Assembly (NCBI GenBank): GCA_903837605.1
Contig: CAILVF010000022.1
Coordinates: 1 to 42,264, forward strand
Direction of reading: 5' to 3'
Length of the DNA stretch: 42,264 bases
From: an uncultured Bacteroidales bacterium
GTDB lineage: Bacteria > Bacteroidota > Bacteroidia > Bacteroidales > FEN-979
Shown here: positions 33,085-42,264 of the stretch, in pieces
Layout of the letters: the number at the start of each line of letters is the position of its first letter
How positions within the stretch are numbered: the stretch's first letter is position 1
Made by a program: the position numbers and the translations under genes
The notes under the pieces: generated by a model
Seen by the model: only the letters and a program-made list of their open reading frames with translations
Database searches by the model: none
What the model was told of the DNA's origin: nothing

Positions 33085-33911
33085 TATTTCAGCAAACCTT
33101 CCATCGGCGCCTTAATAATAGTCCCTATATGGATCCCTTCCTGCGACGCAGCTTCTTCAAGGATCTTGCTGTAATAGTATGCAATTGAACCTGTAAAACT
33201 TACGGGCAGGTTCCTGTAGCCTTCATAATGCTTTACCTGGGCGTCAAAGAACGCAAGAAACGAATCCCTGACCAGTTTGTTTACATAAGGATGTTCCTGC
33301 CTCGGAGCCAGAAAGGCGCTGAAAGATGCAAGAAAACGGTTAGGATAGGGGAGGTTGTAAAGGGAATTCAGGATGTCTTCAAGAGATAAGCGGTAAATAC
33401 TGTCGAATTCATTTCTGAGGTCTTCCGGCAACTTCTTCCTGAGATAATCGGCCATCAGGGTTTTTCCGAGGAATGAACCTGCCCCTTCATCGCCAAACAA
33501 ATATCCCAGGGAATCAACTTTGGAATAAATTTCTTTCCCGTCGTAATAACAGCAGTTGCAACCTGTTCCAAGGATACAGGATATCCCGGCTGTATTGCCG
33601 AACAGGGCCCTCGCAGCCCCGAGGATGTCGTGGTAAACGAAAATCACGGCATGATGAAAAAAACCTGACAGGGCCCCCCTGATCAGTTCGTCATTCTTTT
33701 CAGTGCTGCATCCCGCCCCGTAAAAATCTATTTCCTTAACATGGTCTGTTACTATGAAGGGGAGAAGTTCCGCTTTCAGGATTGCATTAACACTATCGGA
33801 AGTATGGAAATAAGGGTTAAGCCCCGCAGTGTGAATGGCCGATCTGTGTTCCTTCCCTTCTAGCAGGCTCCAACTGGTTTTAGTGGAGCCGCTGTCGACG
33901 ATCAATTTCAT
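33072..33911 (-). CDS. BadF/BadG-family ATPase, possibly an N-acetylglucosamine kinase
   Basis: A 279-residue ASKHA-fold protein. MKLIVDSGSTKTSWSLLEG is the phosphate-1 motif, ISCILGTGCNCCYYDG the phosphate-2 motif, and GDEGAGSFLG the segment typical of N-acetylglucosamine kinase-like BadF proteins. Benzoyl-CoA reductase activase would need an Fe-S cluster and partner subunits, none of which are seen. It likely phosphorylates an amino sugar. Its stop overlaps the convergent miaA end by 13 bp. The start overlaps the DUF3108 stop by 4 bp on the same strand, suggesting co-transcription. Confidence 0.75.
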   Translation of the reverse strand: MKLIVDSGSTKTSWSLLEGKEHRSAIHTAGLNPYFHTSDSVNAILKAELLPFIVTDHVKEIDFYGAGCSTEKNDELIRGALSGFFHHAVIFVYHDILGAARALFGNTAGISCILGTGCNCCYYDGKEIYSKVDSLGYLFGDEGAGSFLGKTLMADYLRKKLPEDLRNEFDSIYRLSLEDILNSLYNLPYPNRFLASFSAFLAPRQEHPYVNKLVRDSFLAFFDAQVKHYEGYRNLPVSFTGSIAYYYSKILEEAASQEGIHIGTIIKAPMEGLLKYHSS

Positions 33912-34723
33912 AACAATGATTTAAACGGGTTTCGTAAGCCTTTTGCTTCCTTCAGATATGCCTTTATCGTACCAACCAGGATCTTTGCTTCTATATATAT
34001 TGGAATATGGTTTTCATCATCGGTAATCCATACCAGCACATCCTCGTCTCCTTTAAAAATAGTCCCTTCAACCATCTTTGCCGAAAGTTTTATGCAATGG
34101 TACCTTTTCCCGTCATTATTCTCAACAACTTCTTTGGCAAGGGGCCTGATAAAAATATTGTAAACCTGGTCGTCGATGACAACCGAAACCTGCTTTTTCT
34201 GGTACATGGGTATATGGCCCATATCGAGGGTCCTTGTGAAATACACGGCTGCAAGCATGTCAAATGCGCAGGGCTGGATTGCAACGGTATCAAACCTTAC
34301 CGGGTTATTATTGCTTTTGGTGGAGGAGTAGATTTTATTCTTTTCATGATCGAAATTCAGGGTGTTGACCAGGGTGTATCCTCCTTCATAAATATACCTT
34401 TTAAAATTAATGGTGTGAAATGTTTCAGGATCGACCCATGTTTCATAATAGTCCCTCACCTTGAACAATACATCATATGAAGGATAAGTTTTCCCTGAAC
34501 TCGTGAGGTGCCATACCTGCTTTTCCCCCTTCTTCTCAAGTTTTGCCTTAAATGTGACAAGGCCTGCATCAACCCAGATAGGCCCCCAGTTATAATGAAC
34601 GGTATAACTGATATCCTCCCCGTCGCCGAATACCGTGTTCCCCTGGTAGCACTGTGATCTCGTGAGCGCCGGCAGTAAAATTAAAATGAGGGCGCCGAGC
34701 GTTATAAGCATTTTATGAACCAT
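33908..34723 (-). CDS. DUF3108-family exported protein
   Basis: A 271-residue protein starting at the ATG at 34723, giving a clear signal peptide (ITLGALILILLPALTRSQC). The mature part is a beta-rich domain with YTVHYNWGPIWVDAGLVTFK and SSGKTYPSYDVLFKVRDYYE matching the DUF3108 family of secreted proteins. Cys26 near the signal end is a possible lipid anchor. Function is not established. It lies between an APC permease and the BadF-type gene in a minus-strand run and overlaps the latter by 4 bp. Confidence 0.75.
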   Translation of the reverse strand: MVHKMLITLGALILILLPALTRSQCYQGNTVFGDGEDISYTVHYNWGPIWVDAGLVTFKAKLEKKGEKQVWHLTSSGKTYPSYDVLFKVRDYYETWVDPETFHTINFKRYIYEGGYTLVNTLNFDHEKNKIYSSTKSNNNPVRFDTVAIQPCAFDMLAAVYFTRTLDMGHIPMYQKKQVSVVIDDQVYNIFIRPLAKEVVENNDGKRYHCIKLSAKMVEGTIFKGDEDVLVWITDDENHIPIYIEAKILVGTIKAYLKEAKGLRNPFKSLL

Positions 34724-34734
34724 AGTAATATCGC

Positions 34735-36189
34735 TTAGACCGGCTTTTTTTTCCAGAGGAAATACACCGGTATCCCAAGAAGAACGATGACAAGGCCCGG
34801 CCACGTATATTCACGTTTATAAATAAGAAGGATCAGCATGATACTTGTTGCCAGTATAATATATAAGGCGGGGATTATGGGGTACCCAAAGGCCTTGTAC
34901 GGCCTTTCAGCATCAGGCATTGTTTTTCGGAGGACGAATATTCCTGCAATCGTAAGTACATAAAAGATGAGAACGGCAAAGACCACGTAATCGAGCAGCT
35001 GTGAGTAGGTCCCTGAGATACAAAGCAGGGATGCCCATACGGCCTGGAAGATCAGCCCGGTAGCAGGCACTCCTTTTGAATTAAGTGTTCCGACTTTTTT
35101 GAAGAATACCCCGTCGGCAGCCATGGCATAATATACCCGGGCTCCCGAGAGTATCAGGCCGTTATTGCATCCGAAAGTGGAGATCATGATGAATAAGGCC
35201 ATTACCGATGCTGCATAAATCCCGAATACATGGTGTACCGCAGCCGTTGCGAGCCGGTCCTGGAGAGCATATTGTATCCCTTTGTCCATTACTGTTGCGC
35301 CCGTTGGATCCCCTCTTAGCGGCAGCACAACAATATAAACCACGTTGACAAGGATGAAGAGTACTGTTACAATAAAAGTGCCCAGGAACAGGCTCATCGG
35401 GATGTTTTTCTTCGGATTGATCACCTCGGCCGCTGTGAAAGTGACGTTGTTCCAGGCATCGGAGGAAAACAGGCTTCCGACCTGGGCCATTCCGAGGGCG
35501 GCAATAAGCGCCATGCCCGTAAGGGGGATCCATTGTCCGCTTGCATTCTTGACAGCCGGGTTCCAGAAGACAGCCATATTTTTCGAGATGGAATCGGAAT
35601 TGGCTGCAAATAAAAAACCTATTAAAATAAAACCGACTACAAGCAGGAACTTACCTGAAGTAAACACATTCTGAACTTTTTTCCCCTCTTTTATGCCTTG
35701 TAAATTAATCCAGGTGAGGATGCAGATCGACAGGATAGCAACGATCTGGACAGGCCCGAATTTAAAGTGGTACCTTAAAAATTCGGCATGGTACCATATG
35801 ACATTTTCTGAAACCCACGGAAAAAGCACCCCGGTGAATTTTGCAAAAGCCATTCCCACCGCGGCAATGGTCCCGGTTTGAATGACCAGGAATAACGTCC
35901 ATCCATAAAGGAAGCCGGTAAGCGGATTATAAGCTTTGCGAAGGTATACGTATTGTCCGCCGGCATGCGGGAACATCCCGGCAAGTTCACCATAGCTCAG
36001 GGCTGCAAAAACAGTAAGGAAGCCGGTGATGACCCAGGTCATGATAAGCCAGCCCGGCGATCCGACCTGCCTGGCGATATCGGCACCTACAATAAATACC
36101 CCGGAGCCAATCATAGACCCCATGACAATGGCAGTGGAGTCAAATAAGTTCAGGCTCTTTCGAAATGAGGATTCCTCTTTCATACACAT
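34735..36189 (-). CDS. APC-family amino acid permease
   Basis: A 484-residue membrane protein with about twelve hydrophobic helices. The N-terminal FDSTAIVMGSMIGSGVFIVG is the first-helix signature of the APC superfamily, and GGQYVYLRKAYNPLTGFLYG and GAEVYYAM-like motifs near RVYYAMAADGVFFKKVG are typical of amino acid permeases such as LAT-type exchangers. A start two codons later (MKEESS) is equally good. It imports or exchanges amino acids; substrate unknown. The DUF3108 gene follows 11 bp downstream. Confidence 0.85.
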   Translation of the reverse strand: MCMKEESSFRKSLNLFDSTAIVMGSMIGSGVFIVGADIARQVGSPGWLIMTWVITGFLTVFAALSYGELAGMFPHAGGQYVYLRKAYNPLTGFLYGWTLFLVIQTGTIAAVGMAFAKFTGVLFPWVSENVIWYHAEFLRYHFKFGPVQIVAILSICILTWINLQGIKEGKKVQNVFTSGKFLLVVGFILIGFLFAANSDSISKNMAVFWNPAVKNASGQWIPLTGMALIAALGMAQVGSLFSSDAWNNVTFTAAEVINPKKNIPMSLFLGTFIVTVLFILVNVVYIVVLPLRGDPTGATVMDKGIQYALQDRLATAAVHHVFGIYAASVMALFIMISTFGCNNGLILSGARVYYAMAADGVFFKKVGTLNSKGVPATGLIFQAVWASLLCISGTYSQLLDYVVFAVLIFYVLTIAGIFVLRKTMPDAERPYKAFGYPIIPALYIILATSIMLILLIYKREYTWPGLVIVLLGIPVYFLWKKKPV

Positions 36190-36223
36190 CGTTTTCGATT
36201 ATGCAAGATTAATGAAATTTCTC

Positions 36224-36231
36224 TACATTTG
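36224..36231 (+). promoter_or_regulatory. Candidate -7 element for the GT4 gene
   Basis: TACATTTG is a full TAnnTTTG match 19 bp before the ATG at 36251, in the short divergent gap with the APC permease gene. A -33 element at the usual spacing is not evident. Confidence 0.45.
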
Positions 36232-36250
36232 AAACCTTCATACTCCAAAT

Positions 36251-37402
36251 ATGCCAAGGGTTGTACACATGATCCGGAACTTCCTGCCCCCGATGACATC
36301 CTTCGTCAGGAACCAGGTCATGCAGCATATAAGATATGAACCCACTGTGATTTTTACCGGGAAAAATGAAAGCCCCCTGTATCACGAGATATCCTCGAAA
36401 TATCCTGCCTGGTCGCCGATCGGCTCTGAAAAAGGACAATGGTTGTGTGATCACCTTTTATTGTTTACTGCGGATGACCGTAAGCGGCTGATAAACCGGC
36501 TAAGGGAAACCAAGCCCGCCCTGGCCCATATTCATTATGGGGTGGAAGCCGTTCTTTTTGCGCCTGTGCTTAAAGCGGCCGGCATCCCCGCTCTTGTCTC
36601 ATTTTACGGCCATGACTGTACAGCCTTCCCCTCACGTGGCTTTGGCATGGGAAAGTACCTTCTCAGGAGGAATGTGTTCAATAACCCGGCTGTAAAGATA
36701 GTCACAGCCATGTCGCCCGATATGGTGAAAGACCTTCTTGCCCTGGGATGCCCCCCCGGGAAAATAAGGGTGCATTATCATGGTATTGATACCAGCCGCT
36801 TCGGCCGGCCTGGGGAGCACAGGGAGGAGGGAGAGGTCACCTTTTTGATGATCAGCATGCTTGACCCTAAGAAAGGCCATGACGTGCTCATTAAGGCCTT
36901 TTCCCGGGCTGTCGCTATGACTTCCGTGCCCATAAGGCTTCTTATCTATGGAAAAGGCGAGCTCGAGGATGAAATACTGAAGCAGATATCGGAAACCGGC
37001 TCCGACAGGATAAGGTTTATGGGGCCTCTTCAGTTCGGTTCAGGGGAACAGATGTCTGCTTTGTCTTCTGCGGATGTCTTTGTCCATCCAAGCCGGCAGT
37101 CGGCAAGCGGTGAGAAGGAAGGCATACCCGGGGCAATCGTTGAAGCCATGGCCTCGGGGCTCCCCGTGATAAGCACTCTTCATGCAGGCATCCCCTATGT
37201 CATTGAGGATCATAAAACCGGATTGCTGGTCAGGGAAAACAATGTGGAAGAACTGACCCGGGCTATCGTTCTTCTTGCCGGGGACAGCGCATTAAGAAAA
37301 CAACTCGGAAAGGCTGCCCGCCAGTTTGCTTCTGAATCCCTTGATCTCAGGAAAAAGGAAGCCGAACTGGAAAATTTATATGATGAAGTTTCAAGGCAGT
37401 AA
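36251..37402 (+). CDS. GT4-family glycosyltransferase
   Basis: A 383-residue GT-B enzyme. MPRVVHMIRNFLPPMTSFVR is an N-terminal start typical of capsule and exopolysaccharide glycosyltransferases, with AHIHYGVEAVLFAPVLKAAG and LVSFYGHDCTAFPSRGFG, and donor motifs FLMISMLDPKKGHDVL, LLIYGKGELED and DVFVHPSRQSASGEKEGIPG followed by AIVEAMASGLPV. It probably extends a surface polysaccharide. It is a lone plus-strand gene next to the APC permease, not in the lipid or sugar clusters. The acceptor is unknown. Confidence 0.85.
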   Translation: MPRVVHMIRNFLPPMTSFVRNQVMQHIRYEPTVIFTGKNESPLYHEISSKYPAWSPIGSEKGQWLCDHLLLFTADDRKRLINRLRETKPALAHIHYGVEAVLFAPVLKAAGIPALVSFYGHDCTAFPSRGFGMGKYLLRRNVFNNPAVKIVTAMSPDMVKDLLALGCPPGKIRVHYHGIDTSRFGRPGEHREEGEVTFLMISMLDPKKGHDVLIKAFSRAVAMTSVPIRLLIYGKGELEDEILKQISETGSDRIRFMGPLQFGSGEQMSALSSADVFVHPSRQSASGEKEGIPGAIVEAMASGLPVISTLHAGIPYVIEDHKTGLLVRENNVEELTRAIVLLAGDSALRKQLGKAARQFASESLDLRKKEAELENLYDEVSRQ

Positions 37403-37430
37403 AAAAAAAGCCGCCCAGCTTAAAGGCGGC
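37401..37430 (-). terminator. Rho-independent terminator after tRNA-Met
   Basis: On the minus strand, GCCGCC (37425-37430) pairs with GGCGGC (37410-37415) across a 9-nt loop, and a run of nine T residues (37401-37409) follows. It lies directly after the tRNA. On the plus strand the same stem has only a weak T-run, so its main role is for the tRNA. Confidence 0.9.
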
Positions 37431-37438
37431 CTTTGATG

Positions 37439-37512
37439 TAGCGGGATCGAGAATTGAACTCGAGACCTCCGGGTTATGAATCCGACGCTCTAACCATCTG
37501 AGCTACCCCGCC
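37439..37512 (-). tRNA. tRNA-Met (CAT anticodon)
   Basis: The minus strand folds as a full cloverleaf: acceptor GGCGGGG (with G-U pairs at both ends), D-arm GCTC/GAGC, anticodon loop TTCATAA giving anticodon CAT, variable AGGTC, and T-arm with loop TTCAATT, discriminator A. The CCA end is not encoded, which fits the presence of the cca gene. The body resembles elongator Met tRNAs, but a CAT tRNA could also be the lysidine-modified Ile type. Confidence 0.93.
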
Positions 37513-37563
37513 ATTTTTGAGGGTGCAAAGGTATAAATTTCAGGTAAAATCCCAAAGAAAATT

Positions 37564-38922
37564 TTAAGCTATCCAGATTGTTTTGATATTGACAAACTCT
37601 TTTATGCCGTAAGAAGCAAGTTCCCTGCCGTATCCCGATTTCTTTACTCCCCCGAACGGCAGGCGGGGATCCGATTTAACCATACCATTAACAAACATGG
37701 CCCCGGTTTCCACTGCCCTGGCGATGCGTTCGCCTTTCTCAGGGTCTTTGGTCCATACCGCCCCGGCAAGCCCGAACCGGGTATCGTTTGCAATGGACAC
37801 CGCTTCTTCTTCAGTCCCGAACGGGAGGATGGTGAATACTGGTCCGAAGGTCTCTTCCTTGTAAACCGGCATGCCGGGGGTGACATTGGAAAGTACGGCA
37901 GGTTCATAATAGAAACCCTGAAGGGAAGGCCTGTTACCGCCGCAAAGCAGACTGGCTCCCTGTGCCACCGATCTTTTTACCTGGCTTTCAATATCGTCAA
38001 CCAGGTCGGGACGGGCCAGGGGAGCAACCTGGGTGGAGGGATCCAGCGGATCACCCATCCTGAGTTCGCTTACCAGCCTGACAAGCTTTTTTGTGAATTC
38101 AGCCAGGATCTTTTCCGATACGATGAAACGTTTAGCCGAGATGCAGGTCTGTCCCTGGTTGACCATACGTGATGAAATGGCAGTGGCGACCGCTTTGTCA
38201 AGATCGGCATCTTCAAGGACAATGAACGGATCGCTTCCTCCAAGTTCAAGCACGGTCTTTTTGAGATTACGGCCCGCTGCAGATGCCACTTTGCTTCCTG
38301 CATCCTCGCTTCCGGTGAGGGTTGCGGCTTTGACCAGAGGATTGTTGATAACAGCTTCCACCGAGGAAGCAGGGATCATCAGGGTACGGAATATATCTTC
38401 GGGGAAGCCCGCTGTCACGAATAATTCCTCAATTGCCAGGGCGCATCCGGGCACATTCGAGGCATGTTTGAGTACTGCAGCATTCCCTGCCATCAGCGAG
38501 GGGGCGGCAAAGCGGAAAACCTGCCAGAACGGGAAATTCCAGGGCATGACGGCAAGGACCACACCTATGGGCTGAAAGCAAACAAGACTCCGTCCTGCAT
38601 CAGATACAATGAGTTCATCCGCCAGCATCTTTTCGGCATTGGCCGCATAATATTCACAAACCGCGGCGCACTTCTCAATCTCGGCCACTGACTCTCTCAG
38701 GAGCTTACCCATCTCGGATGTCATCAGCCTTGCAAGCCGGTCTTTGTCAGACCTGATCACCCCGGCCATCCGCAGAAAAAGACCAGCCCTGTAAGAAAAG
38801 GATTGTTCCTTCCAGGATTTCCAGCTCTCATGAACCCTGCTTATGATCGCAGAAAATTCTTCGGGAGAATGTTCCCTGTATTCAGTAAGGACTTCTCCCG
38901 TAACGGGACTAATGCTTTTCAT
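37564..38922 (-). CDS. NAD(P)-dependent aldehyde dehydrogenase (succinate-semialdehyde type)
   Basis: A 452-residue ALDH starting at the ATG at 38922; the longer in-frame extension overlaps uvrA. Motifs are PWNFPFWQVFRFAAPSLMAG, the Rossmann segment LTGSEDAGSKVASAAGRNLK, the general-base Glu in LELGGSDPF, the catalytic Cys in NQGQTCISAKR, and EETFGPVF near the end. The length and [16 protein letters not shown]-terminus match the succinate-semialdehyde dehydrogenase branch. It oxidises an aldehyde to the acid using NAD or NADP. It overlaps the uvrA stop by 14 bp, same strand, but has no functional link to repair. Confidence 0.9.
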   Translation of the reverse strand: MKSISPVTGEVLTEYREHSPEEFSAIISRVHESWKSWKEQSFSYRAGLFLRMAGVIRSDKDRLARLMTSEMGKLLRESVAEIEKCAAVCEYYAANAEKMLADELIVSDAGRSLVCFQPIGVVLAVMPWNFPFWQVFRFAAPSLMAGNAAVLKHASNVPGCALAIEELFVTAGFPEDIFRTLMIPASSVEAVINNPLVKAATLTGSEDAGSKVASAAGRNLKKTVLELGGSDPFIVLEDADLDKAVATAISSRMVNQGQTCISAKRFIVSEKILAEFTKKLVRLVSELRMGDPLDPSTQVAPLARPDLVDDIESQVKRSVAQGASLLCGGNRPSLQGFYYEPAVLSNVTPGMPVYKEETFGPVFTILPFGTEEEAVSIANDTRFGLAGAVWTKDPEKGERIARAVETGAMFVNGMVKSDPRLPFGGVKKSGYGRELASYGIKEFVNIKTIWIA

Positions 38923-41743
38923 CGGAATTGATTTTGCTTTTAAGATATGATCCTGTATAAGATTCCTTACAGGCAGCAAGCCCTTCGGGGGTCCCCTCGT
39001 AAACAATATATCCGCCGGGGTCTCCACCCTCTTTCCCGAGATCGATCACCCAGTCGGCAAATTTGACAACCTCCTGGTTGTGTTCAATCACCAGTACCGA
39101 ATGCCCTTGCTGTATCAGGGATTCAAAGGATATCAGCAGCTTGTGGATGTCATGAAAGTGGAGGCCTGTTGTGGGTTCGTCAAAAATAAACAGGGTCGGC
39201 TTTTCATTGCTGCCCTTCGACAGGAAGAATGCCAGTTTAATGCGCTGGGCCTCGCCCCCCGATAAGGTCGAAGAAGACTGCCCCAGGTGAAGGTATCCCA
39301 GCCCCACATCCTGGAGGGCCTTTAGCCTGGAAGCAATGCGCTTCTCAACGGCATGCCGGTTCTCCTGGCTAAAGAAATCAATAGCTTCGTCGACGGTCAT
39401 ATTAAGGATGTCGACAATGTTCTTTTCCCTCAGCTTAACATCCAATACTTCCTCCCTGAACCGCTTTCCCTTGCAACTTTCACAGGGAAGATAGATATCG
39501 GCCATGAATTGCATTTCTATCTTGACAACCCCTTCTCCCTCGCATTCCTCGCATCTTCCGCCTTCAATATTAAATGAGAAATAACCCGGTTTATAACCCC
39601 TTGCTTTCGCCAGTGGCAGGTCGGCAAACAAACTCCGTATGTCATCGAAAGCTTTTATGTACGTGGCCGGATTGGAACGTGAGGACCTGCCAATAGGATT
39701 CTGATCAACAAGTTCAACGGCACCTATGCGGTTTATGTCGCCGTCGAGCCTGTCGAATTTGCCGGTCTTCTCCCCGTAGCCCCCAAAGATCTTTTTAAGG
39801 CTTGGGTAGAGTACCCGTTTGACGAGGGAGGTCTTGCCGCTTCCGCTGACCCCGGTGATAGCGGTGATCACATGGAGGGGGATTTTTACATCAATGTTTT
39901 TAAGATTGTTTTCTCGGGCACCTTTGATAAGGATATATTCTTTCCATTTTCTTCTTCCCAGAGGCACCTCTATATGCAGATCCTTGCTCAGGTAGCGGCC
40001 GGTAAGGCTTTTTTTATCCTTCATCAGGGACTTGAAATTTCCCTGGAAAACAACCTCTCCACCGTTCCTTCCTGCCAGGGGGCCAATGTCGATGATCTCA
40101 TCGGCACTCCTTATGATCTCTTCGTCATGCTCAACCACTATAACGGTATTACCAAGATCCCTCAGCCGTATAAGGACCTTGATAAGCCTCTGCGTATCCC
40201 TTGGATGCAGGCCTATACTGGGTTCGTCGAGGATATACATTGACCCCACCAGGCTGCTGCCAAGGGCTGTCGACAGGTTTATCCTCTGGGATTCGCCCCC
40301 CGAGAGGGAAGAAGAAAGACGGTTCAGGGTAAGGTATCCCAGTCCAACGTCGTTGAGTACCTCCAGGCGGTTGTTTATTTCTATCAGCAGGCGGTTGGAG
40401 ATGGTTTTTTCATGTTCATCCAGGCTGAGCCTGCCGAAGAACCCTGTAAGACCGGTGACCGGCATCAAAACCAGGTCAAGGACCGATTGCCCGTTGATCT
40501 TCACATATGCGGCATCTTTTCTGAGCCTTGTGCCCCTGCAGTCGGGGCAAACAGTTTTGCCGCGGTACCTCGACATCATCACACGGTACTGGACTTTGTA
40601 GTTCTGGCTTTCGATGAAAGCAAAGAATTCCCTCAGACCGTGGAAATATTCATTGCCGCTCCAGAGCAGGGCCTTTTGATCAGATGTAAGTTCATGAAAC
40701 GGCTTATGAACAGGGAAGTCGAATTTGTAAGCATTCATAACAAGTTCGTTCTTCCATTCGCTCATTTTCTCGCCTCTCCAGCAGGCGATGGCTTCCTGGA
40801 ATACCGAAAGATTTTTGTTCGGTACGACAAGGTCTTCGTCAATGCCGATGATACTCCCGAACCCTTCACATGTTTTACAGGCTCCATAAGGGTTGTTGAA
40901 ACTGAAAAGATTAACCGAAGGTTCTTCAAACACTATGCCGTCGGCTTCAAACTTGTTGGAAAATGAACGGTTTGAGCCTGATTCATTGATCCATTCGAGG
41001 TCACAGTATCCATGGCTTTCAAAATATGAAGTCTGCACTGAATCGGCCAGGCGGCCCGCCAGGTCCTGGTCCTCATGCTTTACAATGATGCGGTCAATAA
41101 GGACCGAAAGGGAAGAAAAGGGCTTTTTGCTCATTTCCATGGCATCTTCAATCCTGACGATTTCACCATCGATCATAACCCTTGTAAATCCTTGCTGCAG
41201 GAGGACATTGCATTTATTCTTAAAGTCTCCGTTCACCCTGTCAACCGAAACCGGGGCGTATATGCTTACTTTGGTTTGTTCGGGAAGGGATAAAATAAAG
41301 TCCACCACGTCTGACACTGTGTCTCTTTTGACCATTTCGCCTGAAAGAGGTGAATATGTTATCCCGATCCGGGCAAAAAGCAGCTTTATATATTCATAGA
41401 TTTCCGTAGATGTACCCACAGTGGATCTTGGGTTCAGGGTGCTCACTTTTTGTTCGATGGCAATGGCAGGCGCAATACCTTTGATATAGTCCACATCGGG
41501 TTTGCTCATCCTGCCGAGAAACTGCCTTGCATATGCGCTGAGGCTTTCAACATACCTTCTCTGCCCGTCGGCATACAATGTATCAAAAGCCAGGGAGGAT
41601 TTCCCGGAACCTGAGAGCCCGGTGATCACAACAAGTTTATTCCTTGGAATGGCAAGGCTGATATTTTTGAGATTATTGACCCTGGCGCCTTTTATTATTA
41701 TAAAATCTTTGGGATCGAGTGCATCAGGGTTAAATGTTTTCAT
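38909..41743 (-). CDS. uvrA: UvrABC excision-repair ATPase UvrA
   Basis: A 944-residue UvrA. The two ATPase modules have Walker [21 protein letters not shown] and [10 protein letters not shown], signature motifs [13 protein letters not shown] and [13 protein letters not shown], and Walker [14 protein letters not shown] and [13 protein letters not shown]. One zinc-binding module is intact (CEECEGEG with CESCKGKR). The first module lacks the usual leading CxxC before [19 protein letters not shown], which may be a lineage trait. It recognises bulky DNA lesions with UvrB. It is divergent from the ECF sigma gene, and the aldehyde dehydrogenase follows on the same strand. Confidence 0.96.
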   Translation of the reverse strand: MKTFNPDALDPKDFIIIKGARVNNLKNISLAIPRNKLVVITGLSGSGKSSLAFDTLYADGQRRYVESLSAYARQFLGRMSKPDVDYIKGIAPAIAIEQKVSTLNPRSTVGTSTEIYEYIKLLFARIGITYSPLSGEMVKRDTVSDVVDFILSLPEQTKVSIYAPVSVDRVNGDFKNKCNVLLQQGFTRVMIDGEIVRIEDAMEMSKKPFSSLSVLIDRIIVKHEDQDLAGRLADSVQTSYFESHGYCDLEWINESGSNRSFSNKFEADGIVFEEPSVNLFSFNNPYGACKTCEGFGSIIGIDEDLVVPNKNLSVFQEAIACWRGEKMSEWKNELVMNAYKFDFPVHKPFHELTSDQKALLWSGNEYFHGLREFFAFIESQNYKVQYRVMMSRYRGKTVCPDCRGTRLRKDAAYVKINGQSVLDLVLMPVTGLTGFFGRLSLDEHEKTISNRLLIEINNRLEVLNDVGLGYLTLNRLSSSLSGGESQRINLSTALGSSLVGSMYILDEPSIGLHPRDTQRLIKVLIRLRDLGNTVIVVEHDEEIIRSADEIIDIGPLAGRNGGEVVFQGNFKSLMKDKKSLTGRYLSKDLHIEVPLGRRKWKEYILIKGARENNLKNIDVKIPLHVITAITGVSGSGKTSLVKRVLYPSLKKIFGGYGEKTGKFDRLDGDINRIGAVELVDQNPIGRSSRSNPATYIKAFDDIRSLFADLPLAKARGYKPGYFSFNIEGGRCEECEGEGVVKIEMQFMADIYLPCESCKGKRFREEVLDVKLREKNIVDILNMTVDEAIDFFSQENRHAVEKRIASRLKALQDVGLGYLHLGQSSSTLSGGEAQRIKLAFFLSKGSNEKPTLFIFDEPTTGLHFHDIHKLLISFESLIQQGHSVLVIEHNQEVVKFADWVIDLGKEGGDPGGYIVYEGTPEGLAACKESYTGSYLKSKINSDEKH

Positions 41744-41764
41744 CTCTGGAGTTCAACGGGTTTG

Positions 41765-41772
41765 CAAAATTA
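41765..41772 (-). promoter_or_regulatory. Candidate -7 element for uvrA
   Basis: TAATTTTG on the minus strand is a full TAnnTTTG match 22 bp upstream of the uvrA start. A -33 element is not clear. Confidence 0.45.
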
Positions 41773-41782
41773 TGAATAAAAC

Positions 41783-41811
41783 TTGCTTTTTACATTTTTT
41801 GCTTATATTTG
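41783..41811 (+). promoter_or_regulatory. Candidate promoter of the ECF sigma factor gene
   Basis: A TTG at 41783-41785 and TATATTTG at 41804-41811 are spaced by 18 bp, close to the Bacteroidota -33/-7 consensus (TTTG, about 19-21 bp, TAnnTTTG). It leaves a leader of roughly 115 nt before the start at 41932. Confidence 0.6.
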
Positions 41812-41853
41812 CGAAACCTTTCGGGGTAATAAACGTAATAAAATATAAACCGG

Positions 41854-41871
41854 CACCATTAAACGGTGCAC
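41854..41871 (+). promoter_or_regulatory. Hairpin in the sigma factor leader
   Basis: GCACC and GGTGC, separated by ATTAAAC, form a short stem-loop in the leader of the sigma gene, followed by AGGAGG about 50 bp upstream of the ATG. It may be a structured leader element, but no known riboswitch class is recognised. Confidence 0.35.
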
Positions 41872-41931
41872 AACCATAGGAGGGACTTTATCGGCCACAC
41901 GTCTACGCTTTGAAACCTAAACCGAAGCGAC

Positions 41932-42264
41932 ATGATTTCACAAGTCAGTGACCATGAGCTGATTAATGCTTATATAGCAGGTCAGCAGTCTGCCCTCGAA
42001 AAGCTAATCCACCGTCATAAAAGCAGAGTATTTGCTTATATCCTTATGGTAGTTAAGGATAAGGAACTTGCCGAGGATCTGTTCCAGGATACCTTTATCA
42101 AGGTTATCAATACTATCCGTTCGGGACAGTACAAGGAAGAAGGCAAATTTATTCAATGGGTCATGCGCATAGCGCATAACCTGATCATAGACCATTTCAG
42201 GAAATCAAACCGCCTCCCTCTCATCGAAAACAGCAACGATTACGATATCTTTGAAAAAGTGCGT
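41932..42264 (+). CDS. ECF-type RNA polymerase sigma factor (partial)
   Basis: The first 111 codons of a sigma-70 family protein that runs off the right edge. The sequence starts MISQVSDHELINAYIAGQQS, continues with the sigma-2 motif LAEDLFQDTFIKVINTIR (which contacts the -10/-7 region and core polymerase), and FIQWVMRIAHNLIIDHFRKS. This matches sigma region 2 of the ECF or group IV type; region 4 lies beyond the window. It is divergent from uvrA with a plausible promoter and a leader of roughly 115 nt. An anti-sigma partner would be expected downstream but cannot be seen. Confidence 0.9.
   Translation, partial: MISQVSDHELINAYIAGQQSALEKLIHRHKSRVFAYILMVVKDKELAEDLFQDTFIKVINTIRSGQYKEEGKFIQWVMRIAHNLIIDHFRKSNRLPLIENSNDYDIFEKVR

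Overview
The window looks like a chromosomal segment of a Bacteroidota bacterium, probably an environmental, Bacteroidales-like lineage. The signs are a SusC-style TonB-dependent receptor with an N-terminal carboxypeptidase-regulatory-like domain, several candidate promoters with the Bacteroidota -7 element TAnnTTTG, weak or absent Shine-Dalgarno sequences, a pRiA4b ORF-3-like gene overlapping miaA, and an ECF sigma gene divergent from uvrA. No CRISPR array, insertion sequence, phage module or rRNA was seen.

Layout. 1-500: a bidirectional terminator, two small ORFs of unknown function and a broken membrane-protein gene. 507-5593 (minus): a flavodoxin-like protein, then a compact four-gene operon made of a VWA/solute-binding lipoprotein, XpaC, a second solute-binding-like protein and TelA. 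5841-7265: a small coiled-coil protein, an NAD(P)-binding protein and a basic protein. 7354-14726 (minus): a seven-gene nonulosonate-type sugar operon with a glycosyltransferase, SpsF-like cytidylyltransferase, transketolase (interrupted by an in-frame TGA), class III aminotransferase, SDR, KdsC-like phosphatase and a short NeuB, closed by a good terminator. It has no visible NeuC-type epimerase, and the transketolase suggests an unusual sugar precursor.

14954-29832 is dominated by phosphate and phospholipid themes: a PhoB/OmpR-type response regulator; a TonB receptor, beta-helix lipoprotein, acid-phosphatase-like and sphingomyelinase-like operon; a PlcP-like metallophosphoesterase divergent from a GT4 / GH13 / GT4 cluster; and a DUF47-PiT phosphate transport pair. 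Between the PlcP-like gene and the first GT4 lies a striking array of TTAA elements in exact 11-bp register, which resembles a Pho box. A shorter 11-bp array lies upstream of the TonB receptor. The simplest reading is a phosphate-limitation response: exported phosphodiesterases and phosphatases free phosphate, the PlcP-like enzyme cleaves phospholipid head groups, and the glycosyltransferases convert the diacylglycerol to glycolipid. Function and regulation are inferred, not shown.

29913-42264 is mostly housekeeping: CCA-adding enzyme, pRiA4b-like protein, MiaA, a BadF-type kinase, a DUF3108 protein, an APC permease, a GT4 glycosyltransferase, tRNA-Met(CAT) with its terminator, an aldehyde dehydrogenase, UvrA, and the start of an ECF sigma factor that runs off the right edge.
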